A stretch of 64,000 nucleotides of DNA from UBA2882 sp051877575 (GCA_051877575.1 JBJEJA010000034.1:62001-126000); one strand, 5' to 3'. Positions 26,766 to 33,986 are shown, counted from the first letter of the stretch. Notes: generated by a model from the sequence alone, not told the origin. Numbers and translations are program-made.

Positions 26766-27998
26766 ATGCATAAGAATATTATTAATTTACTATTTAAACG
26801 AAAACAGGTGTATGAGTTGAAAAATGTATTCACTCCAACAACATCTGCAAATATCTCGTATATTACAAGAGAGAATGTTGAAAACAGGTTAAGAAAAGCG
26901 TTGGATATACCTGGAAAACAGGTAGTGATTTATGGACATTCTGGAAGTGGTAAGACAACGGTTCTAAATCATATAATTAAAGAAAAAGAATTGATAACAA
27001 TAACTTCAAGATGTACTAAAAATTCTACCATAGAGTCAATTATATTAGACGCATTTGATGAGCTTAATCCATATTATTTAGAGAGTACTAATAGGGTGAG
27101 GAAAGAAAGTATAACCAGTTCTATTTCAACAGAATATTTGGGAATTAAAAGTTCTATATCAGGAAGTATTGAAAATTCAATTGGGGAGGTGAAAAAAAGA
27201 ATTTTGCCACCTCAACTAACAATACAAAGACTGTGTGATTTTATTGGAATGGCAGGTGCAGTTTGGATTATTGAGGACTTTCACAAGGTATGTGATGACG
27301 AAAAAAGCAAAATATCTCAAATGATGAAATTGTTTATGGATAAGGCAAAAGATTATGAGAAGTCAAAAATTGTAGTTTTGGGGGCTGCGGACTACGGGTA
27401 TGAGGTTGTACAACATGATACAGAGTTGAATAATAGAGTATCAGAAGTGGAGGTGCCACTTCTTACAACACCCGAAATAACAAAAATTATTCAAAAGGGT
27501 GCAAAAGCATTGAATATAGGGGTTTCTAATGCAGTTTCGGATCAAATAGCCAATTACGCTAATTGCTTAGCGACAATAGCGCATCAATTAGCATATAATT
27601 TATGTTTTAATAATGGCATTTCTAAGACGCAGAAAAGATATTTAGTCATTAAAGATGATAGTTTAGAACAGGCAATAAAAGATTTTACTAGTGAAAAACA
27701 GGACACATATAAAGCGCTGTATTTAAAAATTACACAGCAACGTGAGAGGACATATAAAAATGTGGAAATTATATTGGATGCTTTAAGCAAATTTGATAAA
27801 GATGTAACACAGCATGACTTACTAGTTGAAATTCAAAAAATGTATCCAACATACCCACCTGGAAATTTAAGTACATATTTAAAACGATTAACAACACCTG
27901 AAAAAGAAGAGGTATTAAGAATTAATTCAGGAAGAATAAGCTTTTCTGATCCCTTTTTTAAATCATATATTAAAATGAGAAGTATTAATGAAGCCTAG
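26766..27998 (+). CDS. AAA ATPase (ORC/STAND-like) in defence cargo
   Basis: The 410-residue protein has an AAA/ORC-type core: Walker A GHSGSGKTT at about residues 58-66, a Walker B-like VWIIEDFHKV near 160, and a sensor region LLTTPEITKIIQKGAK typical of ORC/Cdc6-like folds, followed by a winged-helix-like C-terminus (DVTQHDLLVEIQKMYPTY). Such stand-alone ATPases are frequent in defence islands, often as sensors or abortive-infection proteins, but no effector domain is visible here. It has its own ribosome site (AAGAGGAG). The stop is followed after 19 bases by a perfect 19-bp inverted repeat. Function unknown. Confidence 0.7.
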   Translation: MHKNIINLLFKRKQVYELKNVFTPTTSANISYITRENVENRLRKALDIPGKQVVIYGHSGSGKTTVLNHIIKEKELITITSRCTKNSTIESIILDAFDELNPYYLESTNRVRKESITSSISTEYLGIKSSISGSIENSIGEVKKRILPPQLTIQRLCDFIGMAGAVWIIEDFHKVCDDEKSKISQMMKLFMDKAKDYEKSKIVVLGAADYGYEVVQHDTELNNRVSEVEVPLLTTPEITKIIQKGAKALNIGVSNAVSDQIANYANCLATIAHQLAYNLCFNNGISKTQKRYLVIKDDSLEQAIKDFTSEKQDTYKALYLKITQQRERTYKNVEIILDALSKFDKDVTQHDLLVEIQKMYPTYPPGNLSTYLKRLTTPEKEEVLRINSGRISFSDPFFKSYIKMRSINEA

Positions 27999-28017
27999 CA
28001 ATTATAAAATGTTAGCA

Positions 28018-28059
28018 TAGTCTCACCAGTCTCAAAATTATTTGAGACTGGTGAGACTA
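28018..28059. repeat. Perfect 19-bp inverted repeat with 4-nt loop
   Basis: The arms 28018-28036 and 28041-28059 are fully complementary around the loop ATTA. The arm itself contains a direct repeat of GAGACT. Two more partial copies (GAGATTGATTGAGACTGA) follow. There is no T-run on either strand, so it resembles the repeat block after the AlbA_2 gene more than a terminator. It marks the right edge of the AT-rich cargo. Confidence 0.65.
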
Positions 28060-28081
28060 AATGAGATTGATTGAGACTGAC

Positions 28082-28333
28082 TTAATTTAATTCATTCATC
28101 GCATCCACATAATCCTGTAATCCGTTTTCTTTCATTGCCAGTTTAGCATATAGCAGGGGCATTTCCTCTGCCAGCCGGTACAGATATACAATATCATTCG
28201 GATCATCAAAGGTGACAGAGGAATTACATTCCCTGCAACAGATAACAAGAATGGAGTTCTCTCCGGTATTGACGATAATGGAGTCCGTAGCAGGTTCATA
28301 CATACCGAACTGGAAATTAAGATTGTTGTTCAT
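28082..28333 (-). CDS. Small hypothetical protein of mobile elements (DUF6061-like)
   Basis: The ATG at 28333 is chosen because AAGGAG lies just upstream; the longer frame has no site. The 83-residue product begins with NLNFQFGMYEPATDSIIV and ends with a helix (MKENGLQDYVDAMNELN). This resembles the short DUF6061-type proteins carried by Clostridia mobile elements, although that family name is from memory. It overlaps the end of the MobC-like gene upstream by 17 bases, so the two are co-expressed, which points to a mobilisation or maintenance role. No catalytic motif is seen. Confidence 0.6.
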   Translation of the reverse strand: MNNNLNFQFGMYEPATDSIIVNTGENSILVICCRECNSSVTFDDPNDIVYLYRLAEEMPLLYAKLAMKENGLQDYVDAMNELN

Positions 28334-28697
28334 GGCGGTCTCCTTCCCAAAGATATTTCGCACCATCCAACAGGTCAATAATAGCCGTAAGCATATTGGT
28401 GTATTCGGTCTGTAATTCCTTAATGACTTCCGAAGAAGGAAGAGTATCGGGAGTGCAGTCTGGTGCGGTAAATACTTTTTGCATCTCAAGTAATTGCAGA
28501 TACAATGCATTTACAGTTTGTACCAAAGGATAGATGGTTTCTTTCTTGCCAACAACGCAGATACGATTGTAGATGCAGGAACGAACAAAGTAATCTTTCT
28601 TCATCATTCCACTGGCAAGAATCCGGGCTTCGATTTGTTTTCGTTCAGCGTCAGTAATTCTGAAGCTGATGGTTGGATTTTTATGTTGATTGCTCAT
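28317..28697 (-). CDS. Second MobC-like mobilisation protein
   Basis: The 126-residue protein (ATG at 28697, with AAAGGAG upstream) has a ribbon-helix-helix start (PTISFRITDAERKQIEARILAS) and then GMMKKDYFVRSCIY, as in relaxosome accessory proteins of Firmicutes. The C-terminal half is helical. It is unrelated in detail to the MobC at 6986 and has no relaxase beside it, so it may be left from another mobilisation module or be used when a helper element is present. Its composition is closer to the E1 backbone than to the AT-rich cargo. Confidence 0.68.
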   Translation of the reverse strand: MSNQHKNPTISFRITDAERKQIEARILASGMMKKDYFVRSCIYNRICVVGKKETIYPLVQTVNALYLQLLEMQKVFTAPDCTPDTLPSSEVIKELQTEYTNMLTAIIDLLDGAKYLWEGDRHEQQS

Positions 28698-28828
28698 GGT
28701 AATGCTCCTTTCGTTTGGCTGTGGCAGCAGGCGTAATAGATAACCTGACAGCCACAGGAATTTATTCATTGTGAGTAATAAAAAAGTAGATTATATCAAG
28801 CCGATGGAAAACTTACCGGTGCAGATAC

Positions 28829-28847
28829 TGCAACTAATTTGCTACTA
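28829..28847. repeat. E1 right integrase arm sites
   Basis: TGCAACTA (28829) and TGCTACTA (28840) stand 11 bp apart, matching the pair at the left end. The core copy follows 105 bp later. The further motif AAAACGAT just downstream (28858) is matched by an analogous stretch after the E2 right arm site. Confidence 0.6.
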
Positions 28848-28951
28848 AAAACTTTGAAAACGATGCGAAAAGAGTAATATTTTGTGAAATAGAAGTGCCA
28901 GAAATGCAGGAAATATCAGCATTTATGAGTTGCCGATAAAAAACTCGGGAA

Positions 28952-28963
28952 GAGTTTGAGTGA
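28952..28963 (+). other. Att core between E1 and E2
   Basis: GAGTTTGAGTGA again reads Glu-Phe-Glu-stop. Fourteen to fifteen bases downstream begins GGGAAGCCTTATAA, as after guaA itself. It is the right end of E1 and the left end of E2. Confidence 0.75.
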
Positions 28964-28974
28964 TGTGAAAATAG

Positions 28975-29007
28975 CGGGAAGCCTTATAATTCAAGGTTTC
29001 CCGTTTT
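28975..29007 (+). terminator. Terminator after the second att core
   Basis: The stem CGGGAA/TTCCCG (28975, 28998) with inner CCTT/AAGG is followed by TTTTC. It shares GGGAAGCCTTATAA with the guaA-proximal terminator. Confidence 0.7.
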
Positions 29008-29010
29008 CTG

Positions 29011-29029
29011 TGCTTGCAAAATGCTTGCA
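29011..29029. repeat. E2 left integrase arm sites
   Basis: TGCTTGCA occurs twice with spacer AAA (11-bp period), 59 bp inside the core. A single exact copy lies at the right end of E2 at 33696. Confidence 0.6.
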
Positions 29030-29040
29030 GTTTTTTGAAA

Positions 29041-29628
29041 TTAGTTGTGTTTATAAAGCTTTTCAAAATATTCTTTGAATCGTTGTTCTTTTACATTGTG
29101 AGTGTAGAATGGTAATCCTTTGACGGAATAATTGTCATAATCTGGATAAGCTATACATTTTGAGTCATTTTCTAATTGTAAAAGGAAATGTTCTTTCCAG
29201 ATATCGTTGTCTATTAAGTGCTGACCTTTGGGTTCGATAAAAATCTGCTGTTGTTCAACCACTGTTGATTTGTTACCGAGTATTAAAATGTAATCAGGTT
29301 CAAATCTTTTGCCATCGTCAAAAGAATATAAATGATATTTTCTTTCGTTTCTTATCAAGTAAACAGTCTCATATGCTTTCTTTAATTCTTCTACTTGTGT
29401 TGCAAAATATCTTACAAATCTTTTTTCTTCGGTTGTTCCATAATTATCATCGTATACGAACCAGGATTTATCTGATAAGTCATATCTGTAAGCTGGGTTA
29501 ATATTAGGTGCATTTTGAGAAATTCCTTCTCCTTCTTTTTGCTCAATTTCATTTTTATCGTATTTTTTCTCTCTTGGAGAATCGACAATATAATCTGATA
29601 ATTTTATTTCTTTAAATACATGTCGGAA
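29041..29628 (-). pseudogene. C-terminal fragment of type III restriction (Res) subunit
   Basis: An open frame of about 195 codons runs from a stop at 29629-29631 to 29041 with no usable start for most of its length. It matches the nuclease end of type III restriction/SF2 helicase proteins: a stretch like DLSDKSWFVYDDN, then RYFATQVEELKKAYE, and a PD-(D/E)xK core in FEPDYILIL and QIFIEPKG, with Asp and Glu-x-Lys preserved. The helicase part and the Mod partner are absent, so it is a remnant. A shorter protein from the ATG at 29358 could still be made and would hold the whole nuclease core. Confidence 0.7.
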
Positions 29629-29708
29629 TCAGAGCGTATGTGAAAGGCTGTAAAAGAGCCAGGGGTTGTTATTGATGTTGAGGTGCGGGAAATCCCGAAG
29701 AAAGGTGG

Positions 29709-30092
29709 ATGAATGTTATGGAAAAAATCATTGTAGAGAATGGAATTACTTATGTGCTAGGCGAGGATGATATTTATTATCCGGATTTACAATTGCCGGA
29801 AGGAACAAACTATAATATTGGAAAGTTTGGACATATGAGATGTGAGTATCTGAAAGAATTCAAACATGGGTATTATATGGAGCTGTTGTTCGACGGAAGG
29901 CTGAATGAATATCTGCATGAGGTTGATGAGGAATGCTATGAGATGTTAGATCAGCTTGTAGAGCAGATGAAGGAGAAACAAGGTGTGACGGAGCAATTGA
30001 AAGCGGAGAATCAGATGCTTTGGGTGGGGAAGATGAATAATATTATTGCTTGCGCGGAGGAGATTGTGGTGAGGGAGGTGGTGTATGTGTGA
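29709..30092 (+). CDS. tnpV: Transposon-encoded protein TnpV
   Basis: The 127-residue protein (124 if the ATG at 29718 is used) follows the TnpV pattern known from Tn4451-type and many Clostridia elements: ITYVLGEDDIYYPDLQLP, then IGKFGHMRCEYLKE, LLFDGRLNEYLHEVDEE and a C-terminal helix with VTEQLKAENQMLWVGKMNNI. Its biochemical role is not established; it accompanies large serine or tyrosine recombinases of mobile elements. A ribosome site AAAGGTGG precedes the start. Here no recombinase lies beside it. Confidence 0.85.
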   Translation: MNVMEKIIVENGITYVLGEDDIYYPDLQLPEGTNYNIGKFGHMRCEYLKEFKHGYYMELLFDGRLNEYLHEVDEECYEMLDQLVEQMKEKQGVTEQLKAENQMLWVGKMNNIIACAEEIVVREVVYV

Positions 30093-30127
30093 TTGAAAAA
30101 TAAATTCGCTATTAACGAAAAAAGGTA

Positions 30128-30156
30128 TTGACAAGTGAATTTTTGTTCGTTATTAT
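30128..30156 (+). promoter_or_regulatory. Promoter of the retron RNA
   Basis: TTGACA (30128-30133) and TATTAT (30151-30156) are separated by 17 bp. Transcription would start near 30163, at the beginning of a 240-base structured non-coding stretch. Confidence 0.7.
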
Positions 30157-30405
30157 ATAAGTACAGCATAACGATACTGTTTGTATCGTGGTCAAATCCC
30201 ATAAATTGGAGCGCATAGCGCTTGAGGAACATTCTTAAATGTGGATGTTCTACTGTTAGGGGCCGGCATGTTACGCAAAGACCCGTAGCACGCTGCAAGC
30301 ACCGCACGCTCTGCCTCGCTCGGGGAGCTCGGCAGAGCTCAAAGGGTTAGATAGGTTGTTCTGTATGCACCACACTTCTTTCGGGGTGGAAGTTGTACAC
30401 TATAT
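30157..30405 (+). ncRNA. Predicted retron msr-msd RNA
   Basis: The stretch between a strong promoter and the retron genes has no plausible protein but many hairpins: ACGATAC/GTATCGT (30171, 30184), AGCGC/GCGCT (about 30212), GAACAT/ATGTTC (30228, 30246), CTCTGCC/GGCAGAG and ACTTC/GAAGT (about 30375). The outer segments TATAAGTACA at 30156 and TGTACACTATA at 30394 can pair with one mismatch, as the a1/a2 arms of retron RNAs do. Exact msr/msd limits and the branching G need folding and comparison. Confidence 0.6.
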
Positions 30406-30431
30406 TACCAACTTCTAAAGGAGTGAATTAT

Positions 30432-30608
30432 ATGAAAAAAATGCTGTTCGTGCAGAATGTCCGAATGACACCTCAGAAACCTAACAAAAAATCTGAGAAA
30501 AGGCGTAAGAAACTAAGAAGCAAAATCTTTAAATTTTTGTTTCAAGGAATCGAAGCATTATGGATGCTGGTACAGATAATACAGTATGTTATTCAGATTT
30601 TTAAGTAA
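30432..30608 (+). CDS. 58-aa amphipathic protein of the retron
   Basis: The ATG at 30432 has AAAGGAG upstream, just behind the predicted retron RNA. The 58-residue product has a very basic middle (KSEKRRKKLRSKIFKFLF) and a hydrophobic C-terminal helix (ALWMLVQIIQYVIQIF). This looks like a small membrane-active peptide, so it could be the toxic effector kept silent by the retron complex. No family is recognised. The gene lies in the operon order RNA, small protein, XRE, reverse transcriptase. Confidence 0.62.
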   Translation: MKKMLFVQNVRMTPQKPNKKSEKRRKKLRSKIFKFLFQGIEALWMLVQIIQYVIQIFK

Positions 30609-30696
30609 AGAGGTGGCTATGGAAAACCTATCTAATTTTGATTATTTGTCGTAAGACTTTATAATATATAAATTGTTTTCGGAAGGAGGTACTGGC

Positions 30697-30990
30697 TTGA
30701 TAGGAGATATTTTAAAGCGTACAAGAACAATATATGGTTATAAAGCTTCTGAATTAAGTGAATTGCTTGGTATTTCAAAAAGCTACCTTTCTGAAATAGA
30801 AAACAATAAGAAACAACCTTCTTTGGAATTGCTTGAGAAGTATTCGAAGATATATGATATGAAATTATCATCTTTAATATTGTTGTCGGAAAATTATGAA
30901 GAAGCAAGTAAAAACAATAAAGGTGATAAATTTATTAGAAACATGATGATTAAGCTTATTGAAAAAATGACACCTGATATGGAGGAGTAA
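30697..30990 (+). CDS. XRE helix-turn-helix protein of the retron
   Basis: A TTG start at 30697 fits the strong site GGAAGGAGG; the longer frame translates this site. The 97-residue protein has a Cro/C1 helix-turn-helix (ASELSELLGISKSYLSEIEN, followed by LLEKYSKIYDMKLSSLI) and a charged C-terminal tail. Its stop overlaps the first base of the reverse transcriptase ATG, so the two are translationally coupled. Type VI retrons, as I recall the published classification, pair a reverse transcriptase with such an HTH protein. It may act as antitoxin-like partner or as regulator. Confidence 0.75.
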   Translation: MIGDILKRTRTIYGYKASELSELLGISKSYLSEIENNKKQPSLELLEKYSKIYDMKLSSLILLSENYEEASKNNKGDKFIRNMMIKLIEKMTPDMEE

Positions 30991-31925
30991 TGCGGAAAGA
31001 AAGCCATAAGTATGATATTACACAGTGTGCATTGTATAAGAAAAAAAGTTCCAAACAATTGAAAAAAGTTCTTTGTATAACTGAAGAAGAATATAAAGAC
31101 ATATTATCTATTGTACATTATCATAGTTTTCAAATTGACAAAAAGGATAGTACAGAGAAGAGAAATATTACGGCTCCGGATAAAAGAATTAAGGAAATAC
31201 AAACCAGAATATTAAAGCTATTACAGAATGTGGAGAGACCTACATGGCTAATTTCCGGAGAAAAAGGGAAATGTTATATAGATAATGGAAAAAGCCATTT
31301 AAATTCAAATTTTTTTTTGACGATGGACATCAAGAAGTTTTATGATAATTGTTCTAGAGAGTATGTTTTTCTTTTCTTTAAGAACCGATTGATGATGGCA
31401 GGTGATTTGGCAGGATTATGTACTGATATAGTTACTTATGATGGAGGAATTCCGACGGGATGTCCGACCAGTCAGATTATTGCATATTATGCATATGAAA
31501 GTATGTTTAATGAGATATATAGAGTAGCATGTAAGTATGGATGCAAATATACGGTATATGTTGATGATATGACTTTTTCATCAAAAGAGCCATTTGATTT
31601 AAATCGAATGAAAAATGAAGTGGATTGTATTTTGAGAAAATATGGACATAAACCTAAATATAAGAAAGTAAAGTATTATTCAAAAGGCAAGAGTGTTCCG
31701 ATAACTGGTACGATTGTTACGGGACAGCATGAATTGAAAGTTCCAAATAGATTGCAAAAGAGAGTGTATGATGACTTTCAAGAACTGAAATATCTTGGTG
31801 GAAAAGACTTGTCAGATGTTGAAATCAAGAAGTTGAACAGTTTGAAAGGGAGAATTCAAGCTTCAAGAAACATTGAAGAAGGAAAATTTCCAGAAATCAA
31901 TAGATTGACTAATTTGATAGGCTGA
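30990..31925 (+). CDS. Retron-type reverse transcriptase
   Basis: The 311-residue protein is a compact retron reverse transcriptase. Visible motifs are LTMDIKKFYDN (block with catalytic Asp), GIPTGCPTSQIIA, the catalytic YVDDM at about 190-194, and the retron-specific VTG triplet in TGTIVTGQHELKVPN near 242, which is used to recognise the cognate RNA. It would reverse-transcribe part of the upstream RNA into branched msDNA that joins a tripartite anti-phage complex. Start and stop are well set by the overlap with the XRE gene. The assignment to retrons is firm; the subtype (VI-like) is inferred from the HTH neighbour. Confidence 0.9.
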   Translation: MRKESHKYDITQCALYKKKSSKQLKKVLCITEEEYKDILSIVHYHSFQIDKKDSTEKRNITAPDKRIKEIQTRILKLLQNVERPTWLISGEKGKCYIDNGKSHLNSNFFLTMDIKKFYDNCSREYVFLFFKNRLMMAGDLAGLCTDIVTYDGGIPTGCPTSQIIAYYAYESMFNEIYRVACKYGCKYTVYVDDMTFSSKEPFDLNRMKNEVDCILRKYGHKPKYKKVKYYSKGKSVPITGTIVTGQHELKVPNRLQKRVYDDFQELKYLGGKDLSDVEIKKLNSLKGRIQASRNIEEGKFPEINRLTNLIG

Positions 31926-31940
31926 ATTGAGAAATAATAG

Positions 31941-31969
31941 TTGAAAAAGTTTTTTGTTGACCATATAAT
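31941..31969 (+). promoter_or_regulatory. Promoter of the GNAT pair
   Basis: TTGAAA (31941) and TATAAT (31964) are spaced by 17 bp, shortly before the 64-aa gene. Confidence 0.65.
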
Positions 31970-32026
31970 ATAAATGAGGAATACTGCAATTAGGTATAAG
32001 CCATACTATAGAAGGAGGTGTTAGAT

Positions 32027-32221
32027 ATGGCAACTTCAAGTATTACTAAAAACTTTGTCGTTTCCGGTCAAAGGCAAGTAGAAAAGTTTGCTAATGCTAT
32101 CGAGGAATCCTATCAGGAGTCTCTTCATAGAGCACCAACACCTGACTTAAGGATTACACATTTACACGGTTCAGAAGAAATTAAAAAATTTATGGCAAAA
32201 AGGAAGAAAACAAATGCTTAA
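32027..32221 (+). CDS. 64-aa antitoxin-like partner of a GNAT protein
   Basis: The ATG at 32027 stands behind GAAGGAGG. The short product begins with ATSSITKNFVVSGQRQVEKF and ends in a basic tail. It overlaps the next gene by 8 bases, and both lie behind one promoter. Size, order and overlap are those of a toxin-antitoxin operon in which the first gene encodes the antitoxin and the second a GNAT-fold toxin. It is not a clear ribbon-helix-helix protein, so the call rests on context. Confidence 0.55.
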   Translation: MATSSITKNFVVSGQRQVEKFANAIEESYQESLHRAPTPDLRITHLHGSEEIKKFMAKRKKTNA

Positions 32222-32828
32222 TGACGTAACAGTCTTTAACATTCGTGAATACTTGTCTGCCAAAGGCGATAAAGATCTCGGAGAGGATGAGTTACGACAA
32301 CTCCTTTCCGAGTTTTTTTGTGATAAGAATCCGGATGTAGAGAGATTTTTGAAAGAACAATCAATAGAATTTACAAAGAAAAATCAGTCCGTTACATACT
32401 TGGTATTTTCTAATGAAGATGCTTCATTAGTTGGATATTTTACAATCACAATCAAACCAATTACTGTAAATGCAGAAAATTTCAGTAATACTATGAAGCG
32501 TAAAATAGCCAGGGTAAGTGAATTGGATGAAGAAAATGGTACATATACTCTTTCGGCATACCTTATTGCACAATTGGGAAAGAACTTTAAGGATGGAGCT
32601 AATGAGAAAATTACTGGGGAGCAGTTGCTACAGGCTGCTATAGATACCATAAAAGAACTGCAATATATGGCAGGTGGAATGGTAATTTTTCTTGAGGCAG
32701 AAGACAAAGAAAAACTAATGCATTTTTATGAAGATGAAAACGGATTTAAGCAGTTCGATGTTCGTGAAACAAAGTGTAGTGATAATGATGAGATTCATAA
32801 ATTGGTTCAATTGTTGAAAGTAATGTAA
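32214..32828 (+). CDS. GNAT-like acetyltransferase, possible toxin
   Basis: The 204-residue protein resembles GNAT acetyltransferases: a strand with YLVFSNEDASLVGYFTITIK, a segment SAYLIAQLGKNFKDG in the position of the acetyl-CoA-binding motif A, then helix-rich LLQAAIDTIKELQYMAG and FLEAEDKEKLMHFYEDENGF, the usual end of the fold. GNAT toxins acetylate charged tRNAs, but this protein could also modify another target. It is coupled to the 64-aa gene. The fold is fairly sure; toxin function is inferred from context. Confidence 0.65.
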   Translation: MLNDVTVFNIREYLSAKGDKDLGEDELRQLLSEFFCDKNPDVERFLKEQSIEFTKKNQSVTYLVFSNEDASLVGYFTITIKPITVNAENFSNTMKRKIARVSELDEENGTYTLSAYLIAQLGKNFKDGANEKITGEQLLQAAIDTIKELQYMAGGMVIFLEAEDKEKLMHFYEDENGFKQFDVRETKCSDNDEIHKLVQLLKVM

Positions 32829-32869
32829 CTCCAATAGTATGAATTTAATTACAGAGGAGAGATTAAAAG

Positions 32870-33676
32870 ATGGATAAGATTTTGTATAAGTATACTACTC
32901 TGGAATCTCTTGCGTTGATATTAAGGAGTAAAAAGATAAGGCTTAATCCCTTAACGGTGATGGATGATCTTCAAGAGGCACAATCATCTGATGAAATAGA
33001 ATATGGCAAATACGTGTTTATTTCATCTTGGATGGATCAACCATTAGAAAGTATTGCAATGTGGAAATTGTACTCTAATATGTATAGTGGGGTAAGAATA
33101 GGATTAAAGGAGACCCCTTTTGTAAAATACACAGTTAATAAACAAGATGTTGAAAGAGTATATCCTTCTGCTAGCTTGAAAGGCGATAGCATGGATTTGA
33201 TTGTTCCAATTGAAGAGTGTTTCAACGGAAACTATTTTGTAATGAATTTTTTGTATGATATGTGTTTAGAAAAAGTTGAATATACTGATAATGTTGAGTT
33301 ATTATCACCTCAAATTTTTAATATAAGTCAACAAGGAATTGAAATGAAATCTGCTCAATTGGGCAAATATAAAAATACATATTGGGAGTTTCAAAATGAG
33401 GAGCGATATGTATTGCGATTTTTACCTTTAGATGTGAAAAAAATCACTTCAGAAAGTAATGCTGCACAGATGGTGTATAATGCATTTATGAATAAAAAAT
33501 CATTTATAGATTATTATGATTTGGAGATAAGAGATGATGCATTTGTTTCAATGGAAATAACGTTGTCACCACAATTTACAATGGGAAATAGGATTTTACT
33601 TGAAGCCTTGATAGAAAAATATAATCCTAATTTGAAAGTGCATGATAGTGTATTAAAAGATAGAGTTAAGTTATAG
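32870..33676 (+). CDS. DUF2971 family protein
   Basis: The 268-residue protein shows the DUF2971 pattern: the opening ILYKYTTLESLALILRSKKI, the middle YVFISSWMDQPLESIAMWKLYSN and later EERYVLRFLP. Members are frequent in defence and mobile regions and are of unknown biochemistry. GAGGAGAG precedes the ATG. It lies between the GNAT pair and the right end of E2, so it is a separate cargo gene there. No neighbour fixes its role. Confidence 0.75.
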   Translation: MDKILYKYTTLESLALILRSKKIRLNPLTVMDDLQEAQSSDEIEYGKYVFISSWMDQPLESIAMWKLYSNMYSGVRIGLKETPFVKYTVNKQDVERVYPSASLKGDSMDLIVPIEECFNGNYFVMNFLYDMCLEKVEYTDNVELLSPQIFNISQQGIEMKSAQLGKYKNTYWEFQNEERYVLRFLPLDVKKITSESNAAQMVYNAFMNKKSFIDYYDLEIRDDAFVSMEITLSPQFTMGNRILLEALIEKYNPNLKVHDSVLKDRVKL

Positions 33677-33695
33677 ATATTTCGTGATTGAAAAA

Positions 33696-33703
33696 TGCTT
33701 GCA
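33696..33703. repeat. E2 right integrase arm site
   Basis: TGCTTGCA is an exact copy of the octamer at the E2 left end, 103 bp before the next core. The bases after it (GCTNNNAAAAA, six bases, AAACGAT) follow the same plan as after the E1 right arm site at 28841. The intergenic stretch 33677-34030 holds this site, the att core, and the promoter/operator of the next module. Confidence 0.55.
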
Positions 33704-33805
33704 AAAAGTCCCGAAACGATAAAGAATGCATAGAATATCAAGAATAATAATACAAAATATAGCAATGTAAAACATGATTAGAAACAATATATAGTTACCA
33801 AAATC

Positions 33806-33817
33806 GAGTTTGAATAA
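33806..33817 (+). other. Att core between E2 and E3
   Basis: GAGTTTGAATAA once more reads Glu-Phe-Glu-stop, in the same direction as guaA, with 103 bp from the preceding arm site (105 and 99 bp at the other right ends). Confidence 0.7.
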
Positions 33818-33986
33818 TTTCAATTTGATATTGATTATTTTATATGGCAGGTAGTCTATAGGATTGCCTGCTGTATTTATTTTCTTGGGAATTGGCATAA
33901 TAATATACAAAAAATGTTGCCAATACAAATCTTGCACCAATGGCGCGAGTTATATGCACATTACGCACATTGTTAAGAAGTAATGA

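Larger units (their letters stand above)
3272..28959. mobile_element. E1: integrative mobilisable element with defence cargo
   Basis: The element is bounded by GAGTTTGA copies at the guaA end and at 28952. Its left end carries the integrase, a divergent regulator/excisionase region, a ParR-like gene, a putative oriT, MobC and a MOBP relaxase. The right end carries a second MobC-like gene. No type IV secretion genes are present, so transfer would need a helper. The AT-rich cargo between the relaxase and the second MobC-like gene holds a phosphorothioation-type defence cluster. Integrase arm-site repeats TGCTACTA occur at both ends. Boundaries are inferred from repeats, not from an empty-site comparison. 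Confidence 0.78.
28952..33813. mobile_element. E2: integrase-less element with retron and toxin-antitoxin genes
   Basis: The stretch lies between two att cores (28952 and 33806). It has its own arm-type octamer TGCTTGCA at both ends (29011 and 29022; 33696), different from that of E1. No recombinase gene is present, so it is either a decayed element or a passenger mobilised in trans by a related integrase. Contents: a type III restriction fragment, tnpV, a retron, a GNAT-type pair and a DUF2971 gene. Confidence 0.65.

Noticed and set aside
28018..28059. 19-bp inverted repeat as Rho-independent terminator
   Set aside because: No T-run on either strand after the stem; kept as a repeat of unknown role.
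3272..28959. E1 as a self-transmissible conjugative element
   Set aside because: No VirB4-, VirD4- or other T4SS-like genes between the cores; only relaxase, MobC-type proteins and oriT are present, so it is called mobilisable.
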